NCBI GenBank assembly: GCA_903839035.1 | Contig: CAIMAQ010000016.1 | Span: 1 to 55,255, forward strand | Direction: 5' to 3' | DNA from: an uncultured Opitutia bacterium | GTDB taxonomy: Bacteria > Verrucomicrobiota > Verrucomicrobiia > Opitutales > Opitutaceae | DNA length: 55,255 nucleotides | Shown here: one piece after another, positions 24,824-33,977 of the stretch | Layout: every line of letters begins with the position of its first letter | How positions within the stretch are numbered: position 1 is the first letter of the stretch | Made by a program: the position numbers and the translations under genes | The notes under the pieces: generated by a model | Told to the model about the DNA's origin: nothing | What the model saw: only the letters and a program-made list of their open reading frames with translations | The model's database searches: none

Positions 24824-26725
24824 TCACGGCAACACGCGCTCGGTGATCGTCAGCGTGTTGAAATCGAGCACGCGCTGCAGGCGACCATGGCTGATGGTCA
24901 GCTGGCGCGAGCCTTTTTCCGCATTAAGGTACGGGCCTTCGAAGAGTTTCCACTTCGCGTAATCGAGCGGCGAGCCGTCCACCACCGGGGCCTGCCCGTA
25001 CGTGACGACGATCTCCCGGCCGCGCAGGGTCCTCAGCTTCACGGTCGGCACGGGCTCGAGGCTGAATGTCAGCGGCAGCGCGATGATGGCGGCCTTGAAC
25101 GCGGCGAAGTCCCTGAACTCGTCCTCGCTCGCCGCCTGCACGATCGTGCCGTTCTTGACGTGCGGGCTCTGGAGCAGCGTGTCCCCGGTGATGGTGCGCT
25201 CCCACTTGTAGCCGGCCGTGGAGGACAGCTGGTGGTAGCCGCGGAACGGGGTCAGCCCATAGGGCGCAAGCGGCCGGTAGGCCAGGTACGCGCGACCACC
25301 GCGGGCGAAAATCCAGCCGGATTTGTCCTCGGAAAAATCAACGAGATCCTTGGAGAAAAAGCCGTTGACCTGGGGGTGCCGGATCCCGGGCGGGATGTTG
25401 TAGAGGGCGACGACGGTATCGCGGTCCTGGAACACTTGCTCGTAGGGTGATGCGCCCAGGATCTTGTCGGGTTCGTCATACGACGGTTTTCCCTCGGCCG
25501 CCAGGTTGGGAATCATCGCCTCCGGATAGGCCGTGAACGAACCCTGCATGTCGTCCGGCGAGGAGTACGGGTGATTGGAAAACAATGTCGGGTGTTTGCC
25601 GCGGGGGTCCGGGACGGCCCAGGTGACGTCCCAGACGTGGGTCTGGATCGGATCCGCGCGGCCACCTTGGAAGGAGCCGACGGCGTAGTCCCGGCGCATG
25701 TAGCTGGTCTTGTAGATCGGCGCCAGAAGGAGGTCGCTGTAGCGCCAGCGGCGGCGGGAGCGCTTGAGGTCGCGCTGCACGTAGTCGCCTTCGCGATCGA
25801 CGGCGATCCGGTAGATCACCTCCGGAACCTGATAGTTCTTCGCCGCCACCATGAAATACAACCCGAAGCCGCCGTAGCTCGCCGGCGACGGGGTGTTGCC
25901 AAACAGCAGCCAGCTGTAGAACGACGCGTGGTCGTTCCACCGTTCCATCACCGGCGTCTCGGTCGTGCGCGCATTCGGGCCGCGCAGGACTCCGTTCAGC
26001 GTGTTCGCGGCGAGATCAGCGAACAGCCAGTCCAGGGTCATGTGTCCGCGCTGCCGCATCGCCGGGTCCCGGGCCCAGGTGGACAGATACAACATCGGAA
26101 TGGCGTATTCGGTGATGTAGCCGGTCGGGTTGAACTCGCCCTGGCCAACCGTGGTCATGAGGTCCATCCAGTGGATGAGATACTCGCGCGCCTCGGCGAG
26201 ATTCTCGGCCGAGCTCTTGCCCGTGTACCAGGTCTCTGCCGGTTCATCCGGATACAGGTCCGCCATCAGGTAAAGCGAGGCGTAGTACATCGCCCAGTGG
26301 TTCTCGGTGTCGCCGCGCAACTGCATCGTGGTGCGCCAGGCGCGGCGGATGGCCGCCTGGGCCTCCGGCGAGAGGAGATCCCGCCCGGTGTAGGCCACGC
26401 AAACCACTGGAAACATCCAGAACGGGCCGGTGCCCGGCTCCTTCATCAGCTCGATGACTCGGGCCGAACACGCGGCGATGTCCTCGTGCCGCACGAGCTT
26501 GGTCGCGATCGCGGCCATGTCCATGGTCGCAGGCTGGTCCACCTTCACCAGGCTGTTCCGCCAGGTAATCGCCTCGTCAATGCGGTTGAAATATTGCTCG
26601 CGGCGGACGCTGGCATCCTGGACCACCGCCGTCGAAGGCGGCGGGGCCGTGAAGGCCGGCTGGGCCTGGACGGCGGCCGGGACGGCGAGGATCAACCCGA
26701 GGGAAAAAGGGAGGAGGGTTTTCAT
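24824..26725 (-). CDS. Exported (alpha/alpha)-toroid-like protein, paralog A
   Basis: A 633-residue protein starting at the ATG at 26725 with a signal peptide (MKTLLPFSLGLILAVPAAVQ). The N-terminal two-thirds is helical, with RGDTENHWAMYYASLYL (about 137-153), KSSAENLAEAREYLIHWM and GYITEYAIPMLYLSTWA. Asn/His/Tyr clusters of this kind form active sites in toroid polysaccharide lyases, but I cannot place it in a named family. The last third is beta-rich (GWIFARGGRAYLAYRP). It shares all these motifs with the protein at 33974-35905. It follows an Asp-box propeller by 16 bp. A polysaccharide lyase or glycan-binding enzyme in the periplasm is the inferred role. Confidence 0.7.
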   Translation of the reverse strand: MKTLLPFSLGLILAVPAAVQAQPAFTAPPPSTAVVQDASVRREQYFNRIDEAITWRNSLVKVDQPATMDMAAIATKLVRHEDIAACSARVIELMKEPGTGPFWMFPVVCVAYTGRDLLSPEAQAAIRRAWRTTMQLRGDTENHWAMYYASLYLMADLYPDEPAETWYTGKSSAENLAEAREYLIHWMDLMTTVGQGEFNPTGYITEYAIPMLYLSTWARDPAMRQRGHMTLDWLFADLAANTLNGVLRGPNARTTETPVMERWNDHASFYSWLLFGNTPSPASYGGFGLYFMVAAKNYQVPEVIYRIAVDREGDYVQRDLKRSRRRWRYSDLLLAPIYKTSYMRRDYAVGSFQGGRADPIQTHVWDVTWAVPDPRGKHPTLFSNHPYSSPDDMQGSFTAYPEAMIPNLAAEGKPSYDEPDKILGASPYEQVFQDRDTVVALYNIPPGIRHPQVNGFFSKDLVDFSEDKSGWIFARGGRAYLAYRPLAPYGLTPFRGYHQLSSTAGYKWERTITGDTLLQSPHVKNGTIVQAASEDEFRDFAAFKAAIIALPLTFSLEPVPTVKLRTLRGREIVVTYGQAPVVDGSPLDYAKWKLFEGPYLNAEKGSRQLTISHGRLQRVLDFNTLTITERVLP

Positions 26726-26741
26726 GGCGGAGAATCGCGGG

Positions 26742-27758
26742 TTAGTGGGTTGAAACCGGCAGGAAGACGAAGGAGCTGATATCGGAGTTCTCCAAGCCTT
26801 GGCGTTGCCAGGTGTGTCCGAAGTCATCCGAGGTAAACAGGGCTTCGCCGGTGACCCCCGCGTAGAGCCGGCCGGAATCAGGCTCAACGGCCAGGCGCTT
26901 GACCCGGTGCCGCTCCGGCAGCCCGGCGTTACGGTCCACCCAGGATTCACCGCCGTCCTCGGACGTCAGCAAACCGTGCGCCCAGCCGCCGATGGCGAGA
27001 CGCCGCGGGTTCGTCGGATCGAAGATCACGCAGTAAAGCGCCCCGCGGTCAGGGACGCCAGCCAGCCGTTGCCAGGTCCGGCCGCCATTCCGCGAGGTCC
27101 AGGCTCCGTTGCTCTGGGTCACCGCGACCCAAAACCGGGGGTCGTGGGGCGATTGCTGCAGGTCATCCACCGTCGTGTCGGTCGGCAGCACCTGCCGCCA
27201 GCTTTTCGCCCCATCCTCGGTCAGGTAAATGCCCGACTCGCACCCCGCGAGGACCCGGCCGGCCTGCGTGTGGTCGACCTGGACAACCTGGGCGTACTTG
27301 CCGCGCTCTGGCAGACCGTGTTCGCCGCGCTGCCAGGTCTGGCCGCGGTCGTGCGAGACCCCAATGCCATCGGGCAGGGCCAGGTAGAGGTTGTCCGGCG
27401 CACCGGGATCAACCGTCACCTGCAACGGTTCGGTCATGTCCCAGCTGGTGGTGATGCGCCAGGTTGCCCCCCCGTCGAGGCTGCGCCAGCAGCCGTTGTT
27501 CGCCGCCGTGTAGATCACCCGGTGATCGCGCGGGTCAAACGCGACACTGCGGATGCTCGTGTCATTATAACCGAGGTGCTGCCACCCACCCTGCCCGTCG
27601 CGCCGGAACAGTCCGTTCATGGTCACGATCTTCGAGCCGATGACGTAGCCCTTGTTGAACCCGGCGGTGAGGTAGAGGTCGTGCCGCGGCGCGGGGGCCG
27701 CGACGATCGCTCCGGCGAGCAGCGTGAAAAGAACGAGGGAGGCGGTGGATTTGCTCAT
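26742..27758 (-). CDS. Exported Asp-box (BNR/sortilin-type) beta-propeller, paralog A
   Basis: A 338-residue protein starting at the ATG at 27758 with a signal peptide (MSKSTASLVLFTLLAGAIVA). Six Asp-box motifs of the S-x-D-x-G-x-T-W type are visible: SLDGGATW, SHDRGQTW, TEDGAKSW, SRNGGRTW, SEDGGESW and SDDFGHTW, spaced 40-50 residues, as in sialidase-like or VPS10-like propellers. Catalytic residues of true sialidases were not recognised. First gene of the minus-strand arabinan locus, with the toroid protein 16 bp downstream. A second such pair is at 32973-35905. It may bind or cleave a glycan. Confidence 0.82.
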   Translation of the reverse strand: MSKSTASLVLFTLLAGAIVAAPAPRHDLYLTAGFNKGYVIGSKIVTMNGLFRRDGQGGWQHLGYNDTSIRSVAFDPRDHRVIYTAANNGCWRSLDGGATWRITTSWDMTEPLQVTVDPGAPDNLYLALPDGIGVSHDRGQTWQRGEHGLPERGKYAQVVQVDHTQAGRVLAGCESGIYLTEDGAKSWRQVLPTDTTVDDLQQSPHDPRFWVAVTQSNGAWTSRNGGRTWQRLAGVPDRGALYCVIFDPTNPRRLAIGGWAHGLLTSEDGGESWVDRNAGLPERHRVKRLAVEPDSGRLYAGVTGEALFTSDDFGHTWQRQGLENSDISSFVFLPVSTH

Positions 27759-27822
27759 GGCGGGAAATCGGATTTCTGGAATTGCGGCGGGGCGAGGGAC
27801 CGGACAATGGTCCGGCACCCCG

Positions 27823-28350
27823 ATGAAACTATCCTGGAGATTGTGTGCTTTGCTGGCGTTGCTCCTGACCTCGGCCCGCGCGGGTGCCCCCTCGCCCGAC
27901 CAGCGGCTCGCGGCGCTCGGCCTCTCCCTGCCGGCGGTGCCGGCGGCCGTCGCCAACTACGTGCCAGCGGTGCGGAGCGGCCCCCTGGTATTTCTCGCCG
28001 GACAGCTCCCGCGCGGGAGCGACGGCAAAGTGATTGTCGGCAAGGTCGGCCGGGATTGCACCGCGGCCGAGGCCGAGGCCGCCGCGCGCACCTGCGCGTT
28101 GCAGCTGCTGGCCGCGCTGAAGGCCGAGATCGGCGACCTCGCCCGGGTGAAACGCATTGTGCGCGTGGGCGGATTTGTGAACTGCACCCCCGACTTCACC
28201 GCCCAACCCCAGGTCATCAACGGCGCCTCCGACCTGCTGGTCGCGGTCTTCGGCGAGCGCGGCCGTCACGCCCGCGCCGCCGTGGGAGTCGCCTCCCTGC
28301 CCGCCGGCGCACCCGTCGAGATCGAGCTGGTCGCGGAAATCATGGACTGA
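27823..28350 (+). CDS. Exported RidA/YjgF family protein
   Basis: A 175-residue protein. The ATG at 27823 gives a signal peptide (MKLSWRLCALLALLLTSARA), unusual for RidA, which is normally cytoplasmic. The RidA fold is clear: FLAGQLPRGSDGKVIVGKVG, then ALKAEIGDLARVKRIVRVGG, and VGVASLPAGAPVEIELVAEI. The Arg that deaminates imines in archetypal RidA (in a V-x-x-RLP context) is Ser here, so it may belong to an Arg-lacking Rid subgroup. It is divergent from the Asp-box gene (64 bp, with a small CCGGAC-AATG-GTCCGG hairpin) and converges, 11 bp apart, on an exported PLP enzyme whose reactive imine products it could handle. Confidence 0.82.
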   Translation: MKLSWRLCALLALLLTSARAGAPSPDQRLAALGLSLPAVPAAVANYVPAVRSGPLVFLAGQLPRGSDGKVIVGKVGRDCTAAEAEAAARTCALQLLAALKAEIGDLARVKRIVRVGGFVNCTPDFTAQPQVINGASDLLVAVFGERGRHARAAVGVASLPAGAPVEIELVAEIMD

Positions 28351-28361
28351 CGCGGCCATCG

Positions 28362-29657
28362 TCAGGCTTTCGCCAGCACCTCGCCCACCGCCCCGACCAG
28401 TCGGTCGCACTCCTCGCGGGAGTTGAAGAGGTGCGTGGAGACGCGGATGGCGTCGAGGCCGACCTCCGCCACCGGGCGGGTGCGCAGGTGGTGGTCCGCC
28501 AGCAGGCGCTCAAAGATTTTCCCGTAGGCCAGCTTGGGCGAACGGAAGGTGACGATCGAGCCGCACAGCGCCGGATCGGCGGGCGTCAGGATCTCGACGC
28601 TGTCAATCTTCTGCAGGCCGGCCCGCACCTGGTCGGCCAGCGCGTGGCCGCGGGCGGCGATGCGGTCGCGGCCGATCTCGTTCTGGAACCGCATCGCCTC
28701 GGCCAGCGCCAGCACGGAGGCGGCGTTGCGCGTGCCGTATTCAAAGCGGTGCGCGCCCTGCGAATAGACAAACGGGCCGGGATTGTTCAGGTCCACGTCG
28801 ATGCTCGAGTAGGCCCCGACCTGTCGCGGAATGATCTGGTCCATCTTGGAGCCGCGGATCCAGAGCAGGCCGGTCTCATGCGGCCCGCCGATCCACTTGT
28901 GCCCGCTCGTGGCAAACGAGTCGCAGCCCAGCGTCGCCATGTTCACCGGGATCATGCCGGCCGACTGCGCCCCATCCACGTGAAACCAGGCATGGTGCTT
29001 TTCCGCGAGCTTCCCGATCTCCTGGACCGGCATGATAATGCCGGTGGGCGACGTGATGTGGGACACCTGGATGACCCGCGTCCGGTGCGTGATCAGGGCG
29101 GCGATCCGCTCGAGGTTCCCCGCCGCGCTGAGCGGGTCGGGTTCGAAGGTCTTGACGACGATGCCGTCGGTGCGCTGGCGGTTGAGCCAGGGAAAGGAGC
29201 CGCCCGGGTGCGCATGGGAATCGAGGATGACCTCGTCCGCGGCCTGCAGCTCGATCCCGGTCGCCACGACGCAGTTGCCCTCGGTGGCGTTGCGCACGAA
29301 ACACACGCTGTCCGTCTTCGCACTGAGATACTGGGCGACAATGACGCGGGCCTGTGCAAAAAAATCGTGCCCGGTCTCCACCCGCTCCTGCAGCTGCCGG
29401 CTGGCGACCGTGTACATGTCGAGCACGCGGCGCGACGCCGGTCCCAGTCCGCCGGTGTTGAAGTAGGTCCGCCGCGGCGTCATCGGGAACTGCGCGCGCA
29501 CCTCCCGCCAGAAGGCCTCGGGGTTCGCCTCATCCCACATCGGCAGGCCGTTCGAGGAATCGGGCTCGACCTCCATGCCGGGCAGTGAACGGGCGGTGAT
29601 CAGGCCGAGGGCGCCGAGGCCCATGCTGCGAAGGAAGGTTTTGCGGTCGAGGTTCAT
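28362..29657 (-). CDS. Exported class V aminotransferase-like PLP enzyme
   Basis: A 431-residue protein with a Tat-like leader (MNLDRKTFLRSMGLGALGL; RK rather than RR). The fold is class V aminotransferase/isopenicillin-N-epimerase-like: TYFNTGGLGPASRRVLDMY, the PLP Asp in WFHVDGAQSAG, and the PLP Lys in FATSGHKWIGGPHETG. The substrate-side Arg is probably in GLDAIRVSTHLFNS. Family activities include desulfurase, epimerase and lyase reactions on amino acids. It starts inside the stop of the PmoA gene (ATGA overlap at 29654-29657), so it is last in the five-gene minus operon. Export of a PLP enzyme is unusual because it needs cofactor loading before Tat transport. Confidence 0.85.
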   Translation of the reverse strand: MNLDRKTFLRSMGLGALGLITARSLPGMEVEPDSSNGLPMWDEANPEAFWREVRAQFPMTPRRTYFNTGGLGPASRRVLDMYTVASRQLQERVETGHDFFAQARVIVAQYLSAKTDSVCFVRNATEGNCVVATGIELQAADEVILDSHAHPGGSFPWLNRQRTDGIVVKTFEPDPLSAAGNLERIAALITHRTRVIQVSHITSPTGIIMPVQEIGKLAEKHHAWFHVDGAQSAGMIPVNMATLGCDSFATSGHKWIGGPHETGLLWIRGSKMDQIIPRQVGAYSSIDVDLNNPGPFVYSQGAHRFEYGTRNAASVLALAEAMRFQNEIGRDRIAARGHALADQVRAGLQKIDSVEILTPADPALCGSIVTFRSPKLAYGKIFERLLADHHLRTRPVAEVGLDAIRVSTHLFNSREECDRLVGAVGEVLAKA

Positions 29658-30514
29658 GGGGCGGCGAAGGTGAGGGTGTGGTCGATCTCGAGCGCCGCGT
29701 TCGCGGCCAGCGTCAGGTTCTGGTCAAACTGCACCGGGAAGGCCGCCAGCGGATAGCCGCGGCGGACAAACCAGTGGAGCGGGCCGGGGTTGTTTTCGAA
29801 GCGGATGATAACCCGCCGGAGTGTTTCGTCCAGCTGTCCGTGCCATTCCATCCAGCGCGCGGGAGCGCCATGCACCGCCGCCACGCCCTCCAGTCCGCCC
29901 TCGGCGATGATCTTGATCGTCGGGTCGAGGTGGTCGTCGAGCAGCTCGCGCGCCCCGCGAAATTGCAGGCCGGTGTAGTGCGAGCCGGGCTTGCCGCCGA
30001 CGGAATGCGCGTTGCCGAGCTCCAGGGCCCGGCCGCTCGCGTTCACCAGGCGTGCCCGCCAGTGGAGCGCCCAGGATTGGGCCGTGAAGTTCACCGTGAT
30101 CGTGATGGCGCGCTCCTCGCGGAAAAACAGTTCCTTTGGCGTGCGCCACTCGAGCGTGTGCGCGAGGGTCGCAGTGTTCCCCGCCGCCTCGAGCTTCGTC
30201 CACGCCACGTGGCGCTGCTCGCCGTGGTCGTCACGCCACTGGTAACCATCCGCCGGCAGGCAGGTGGGACCGCCCCAGAAATTAAAGCCGGACACATGGT
30301 TCAGCGTGAACGCCAGCGCGTGATGCCAGGGGTGGTCGTTCGGGCGGAAATTGGTGAGCGTGTCGCCCGCCAGCGAGTTGAGCGGGTGAAAATAGGGCTT
30401 GGGCGACTCCTTGTGCGCCTCGCCGGAAACGTAGACATAGCGGCAGAGCAATTGCTCGCCCGCGAAGAGCGTGACGGCCTTGCCGGCCTCGTGCTGGAGT
30501 CGAAGTGTGCTCAT
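29654..30514 (-). CDS. PmoA family protein (DUF6807-type)
   Basis: A 286-residue protein starting at the ATG at 30514, whose ATGA overlaps the stop of the GH78 gene. Typical parts: YFHPLNSLAGDTLTNFRPNDHPWHHALAF, FWGGPTCLP, and HSVGGKPGSHYTGLQFRGAR. These match the widely distributed 'methane oxygenase PmoA' annotation (PF14100), which in Bacteroidota and Verrucomicrobiota is not linked to methane and usually sits in carbohydrate loci. The conserved His pairs (DHPWHH) suggest a metal or sugar site. No leader. Function unproven; a role in processing rhamnosidase products is inferred from the coupling. Confidence 0.82.
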   Translation of the reverse strand: MSTLRLQHEAGKAVTLFAGEQLLCRYVYVSGEAHKESPKPYFHPLNSLAGDTLTNFRPNDHPWHHALAFTLNHVSGFNFWGGPTCLPADGYQWRDDHGEQRHVAWTKLEAAGNTATLAHTLEWRTPKELFFREERAITITVNFTAQSWALHWRARLVNASGRALELGNAHSVGGKPGSHYTGLQFRGARELLDDHLDPTIKIIAEGGLEGVAAVHGAPARWMEWHGQLDETLRRVIIRFENNPGPLHWFVRRGYPLAAFPVQFDQNLTLAANAALEIDHTLTFAAP

Positions 30515-32952
30515 GAAAGGGCAAACGCCTCCGCGAATTTGCCGCCGGCGAACGAGCGCTCGGCCCCGCCGGGCGCGGCCACCACGACTTCCATCCCGGC
30601 GGGTGCCGTGATGGTGAGGTGGAATTTCCCGTCGGCGACGCGCCACGCCACCTCGATCAGGCCGCGCGGGGTGCAGACGCTGCCGGTGGCATGCGCGAGG
30701 CCGCAGCGGTGCGGCGCGACGCGCGCCCGGGCAAAACCGGGTTCCGTCGCCGTCACGCCGAGGATCCGCTGCTGGAACTCGAGCACCGGGTGCGCGCTCC
30801 ACGCGTGGCAGAGCGAGCGCCAGTAGCTGTTCTCCTCGACGAAGGTCGAGAGGCCGTAACCGACCGACTCGTGCCACGGGCCGAGGTGCTTGGGCATGTC
30901 GTCGGCGCGGCCGGACTTCGCCAGCGCGGCAAAACCCGTGTGCAGCCAGAAGAAGGAGCCTGGCGCGAGTTTCGGGTCGTTCGGGAATCGCTGCATCACG
31001 ATCGCGCGTTCGCGCTCGCCGGCCAGGCCCGCGACAATCGCCCAGGCGTTGCCGTACTGGCTGACCTCGGGACCGCCGGGGCGGTCAAAGTAGAGACCCT
31101 CGGACTCCGACCAGAACAGCGCGTGGGCCTTGCGGCGGAGGTCGTCCGCCTCGCGCGTGAGCGTGTCGGCCTCGGCCGGGCCGCCCAACGCGCGGACCAG
31201 CAGCGCGGCCTCGTCGAGGGCGTTGATGTACTGCGCGGAATGGATGCAGGTCGTGCCGGTGTCGGCGCCCGCCACGACGCCGCGCGGCCACCACGGGCAC
31301 CAGTCGGTGATGTTCCAGAACGGCAGCTTCGCCGGCAGGCCGGCCTCGTCGGTGTGCCGGCGGTACCAGTCGAGCACCGCCCGCACGCCGGGGAGCAAAT
31401 CCTGCACGGTCGCGCGGTCGCCGGTGCAATAAAAGTAGTCCTTGATGTTCGTGATCCAGTGGATGCTCCACGCCGGGATGATCTGCACCAGCCGCGAGGG
31501 AAACCGCGCCTGCGTCAGACCGTCGGACAGCCGCGACCAGTCGAAGTGATAGAGCGCCTGGCGGCTCAGCCGGTAATCGCCCGTTGTCAGCATGCCCAGC
31601 TTCGAGGTGATCATCGTGTCCCCCGCGTACTGCATCTGCTCGTAATGCGGGCAGTCCTCGAACGTCTCGTGCGAGCACATGCGCATCGTGTGCAGGCCGA
31701 CCTGCCAGATGCGGTCGAGCGCGGGATCGGAGGACTGAAACGTCGCCGCGATGCGGTACGGATACGCCGTGAAGCGATGCTGGATGGCGCGCAGCGTGAG
31801 CGGGGTCGCGCCGACCTTGATCTGCAGGCCGATGTAGCGGAACGCGCGCCAGTGCAGCGGCTCGAAGGTCTCGTCGCGGCCCGACGGCTCCCAGATGTCG
31901 CCCCACCCGGTCACCTCGCCGCGGCGGTCAAAGGTCCAGCCGCGGCTCTCGTCGGCGAAATGCGACGCGAGGTTCGCCAGCGACTGCTGCTTGCCCAGGA
32001 GCTTCGCGCCGGGCGTGTCCCAGCGCAGCCGCAGCGCCTCGGCGTAGCGCAGGCGGACTTCGCTGCCCGCGCCGCCGGAAACCTCGAGGTGGGGGAACGC
32101 CGTCGTGAGGATCTTGGTGTCGAGCACCAGGCTCACCGTGGTGTTCGCCGGCAGGGTCAGCGGCGCGCCGCGCTCGAGCAGCGCCGACCACGGCGCCGGC
32201 ACCGCCGCGCCACCGGCGAGAAACGCGTCGGCAAATTTCTCCGGCGCGCCCTCCTCCAGCATCGGCACCATGCGCGGCAGCAGGCCGTACGGGCTGGCGG
32301 GATCGCGGCGGTTTTCCAGTCGCTCCGCCTTGAACAGCAAATGCGCCGCAGGCCAGGCCGTGTCGTCGAACTCCGGCGTGTTCCAGCCGACCGGGATCAG
32401 GCTCGCGACCCGGTGCTCAAAGTAACCGAGGTAACCCTCGAAGGTCGTGTGCTCGTTTTGGAAACGGTGCGCCTGGTCCACGGCCACCTTCCACGCCGCA
32501 TCCGTGCGCAGTTCGGTGATCATCCCGCCCGCCTTCGTCTGCAGCGCACCCTCGAGCACAATGCCGCCGGTGTAGGTCAGCACCGAGCACGGCGGACCGA
32601 GCAGCGCCGGGCGGTGCGCCACGCGCGACATGTCGAGCACGAGCGCCGCGAGGACGTTGCGGCCGCGGCGCAGGTGCGGCGCGAGGTCGAACGTCTCGTA
32701 GAAATGGTGGTTCACGTCGCCCTTCGCCGGGCCGCGGCCGAGGCACGTGCCGTTGCAGAAAAACAGGTAACGGCTGTCGGCCGACACGTGGACGGTGAGC
32801 GACACCGCCGCGGGATCCGCGACCTCAAACGGGCGCCGGAAATAGCGCACCTGGTAGTGCGAGGGCGTTGCGGCCTCGGGCGGCGGCGCGGAGTGCGAGC
32901 CCTCGGCGGACCAGATCCAGTGGGCGGAATTGACGAAGGGTTTTTCGGACAC
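30511..32952 (-). CDS. GH78-like alpha-L-rhamnosidase
   Basis: An 813-residue protein. No ATG is available near the fold start; I chose the GTG at 32952 (MSEKPFVNSAHWIWSAEG), 20 bp after the propeller stop. N-terminal beta-sandwich domains (residues 1-400) are followed by an (alpha/alpha)6 barrel. The GH78 active-site block reads HETFEDCPHYEQMQYAGDT, where Asp and Glu are candidates for the acid and base. Later barrel parts are FPSRLVQIIPAWSIHWITNI and a C-terminal beta domain. No signal peptide, so it would cut rhamnosides inside the cell. Its stop overlaps the PmoA start (ATGA). Released rhamnose could feed the pathways to propionate. Confidence 0.88.
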   Translation of the reverse strand: MSEKPFVNSAHWIWSAEGSHSAPPPEAATPSHYQVRYFRRPFEVADPAAVSLTVHVSADSRYLFFCNGTCLGRGPAKGDVNHHFYETFDLAPHLRRGRNVLAALVLDMSRVAHRPALLGPPCSVLTYTGGIVLEGALQTKAGGMITELRTDAAWKVAVDQAHRFQNEHTTFEGYLGYFEHRVASLIPVGWNTPEFDDTAWPAAHLLFKAERLENRRDPASPYGLLPRMVPMLEEGAPEKFADAFLAGGAAVPAPWSALLERGAPLTLPANTTVSLVLDTKILTTAFPHLEVSGGAGSEVRLRYAEALRLRWDTPGAKLLGKQQSLANLASHFADESRGWTFDRRGEVTGWGDIWEPSGRDETFEPLHWRAFRYIGLQIKVGATPLTLRAIQHRFTAYPYRIAATFQSSDPALDRIWQVGLHTMRMCSHETFEDCPHYEQMQYAGDTMITSKLGMLTTGDYRLSRQALYHFDWSRLSDGLTQARFPSRLVQIIPAWSIHWITNIKDYFYCTGDRATVQDLLPGVRAVLDWYRRHTDEAGLPAKLPFWNITDWCPWWPRGVVAGADTGTTCIHSAQYINALDEAALLVRALGGPAEADTLTREADDLRRKAHALFWSESEGLYFDRPGGPEVSQYGNAWAIVAGLAGERERAIVMQRFPNDPKLAPGSFFWLHTGFAALAKSGRADDMPKHLGPWHESVGYGLSTFVEENSYWRSLCHAWSAHPVLEFQQRILGVTATEPGFARARVAPHRCGLAHATGSVCTPRGLIEVAWRVADGKFHLTITAPAGMEVVVAAPGGAERSFAGGKFAEAFALS

Positions 32953-32972
32953 AGGGAAAAAATTCCGCGGAC

Positions 32973-33977
32973 TCAGGGCGCCGGCGGCAGGAAAACGAGG
33001 TCGAAGGCATAGGCCCCGTACAGGCCGCCGTCGCGCCAAGTGCGGCCGAGGTCGTCGGAGTAGTAGGTGCCCTCCTCAAAGGTCGAGGCCCAGAGGCGGC
33101 CCTTCACATCCGGATCGAAGGCCAGCACAAAGACATTTTTCGCCGGCAGGCCCGCCGTGCGGTCCGCCCAGGTCCGGCCACCATCCGCCGAGACCCGCAC
33201 GCCGATTCCCCAGCCACCGACCGCCAGTTGCGTCGCGGTGTGCGGCGAGATCGCCGCGGCATAGAGGTTCGCCGTGGCCGAGCCGGGATCGGCCGCCGTC
33301 CAGCTCTGGCCGCCATCGCGGGAGAGCCACGCCCCGCGACCCTGCGTGCCGGCGAGCAACAGCTTCGGGTCCGCGGCACTCTGCGCGAGCCGCAGCACGC
33401 TCACGGCCGGAAATGCGGTGCGCGCCCACGTGACCGCGCCGTCGTGTGAGGCGTAGACGCCGTCCTCCGTGCCCAGCAGCACGTGGCCGCCCGACGCGGG
33501 GTCGGTGAGGATCGTCTGGCAATAAAGCCGGGCGAGACCCTGCTGCGCGAGCTGCCACGAGGCCCCGCCGTCCGTGGACCGCAGCGGCCCCCACGCCGTC
33601 GCGGCGTAGGCGTGCGCCGGGTTCGCGTGGTCAAACACGATGGCGCGGACATCCGCGACCTCCCATCCCGTGGTCTTACGCCAGGTCTTGCCGCCATCGG
33701 TGGTACGGACCACGCCATCCGCACTCGCGAGCAGCAGGCTGGCCGGGTTGACCGGACTGGTGGCGAGACTGGTGACCCCGAGGATGCGCGGGCCAAAGTT
33801 GGTCCATTGCCCGTCCGCCTGCCGGAGATAGAGTCCGGAATCCAGCGGCGTTGAGGAATTTTTCTGCGCCTTGGTCATGGACACCGCCGCATAGAACCGG
33901 CTCACCGGCGCGGCCGGTGCGGCCGCAATGCCGGCGACGAGAGCGAGGACAAGAAACCGGCTGAGGCGGGAGCTCAT
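32973..33977 (-). CDS. Exported Asp-box beta-propeller, paralog B
   Basis: A 334-residue protein starting at the ATG at 33977, overlapping the stop of paralog-B toroid (ATGA). Signal peptide: MSSRLSRFLVLALVAGIAAA. Asp boxes: TTDGGKTW, STDGGASW, SHDGAVTW, SRDGGQSW, SADGGRTW and SDDLGRTW, the same number and spacing as the protein at 26742-27758. The block AAAISPHTATQLAVGGWGIG matches YCVIFDPTNPRRLAIGGWAH in paralog A. It ends with the same FVFLP/LVFLP type of tail. Predicted periplasmic or surface glycan-interacting propeller; activity unknown. Confidence 0.82.
   Translation of the reverse strand: MSSRLSRFLVLALVAGIAAAPAAPVSRFYAAVSMTKAQKNSSTPLDSGLYLRQADGQWTNFGPRILGVTSLATSPVNPASLLLASADGVVRTTDGGKTWRKTTGWEVADVRAIVFDHANPAHAYAATAWGPLRSTDGGASWQLAQQGLARLYCQTILTDPASGGHVLLGTEDGVYASHDGAVTWARTAFPAVSVLRLAQSAADPKLLLAGTQGRGAWLSRDGGQSWTAADPGSATANLYAAAISPHTATQLAVGGWGIGVRVSADGGRTWADRTAGLPAKNVFVLAFDPDVKGRLWASTFEEGTYYSDDLGRTWRDGGLYGAYAFDLVFLPPAP

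Noticed and set aside
29654-30514. Methane monooxygenase-related role for the PmoA-family protein
   Set aside because: The family name is historical; there are no methane oxidation genes and the operon is carbohydrate-related.
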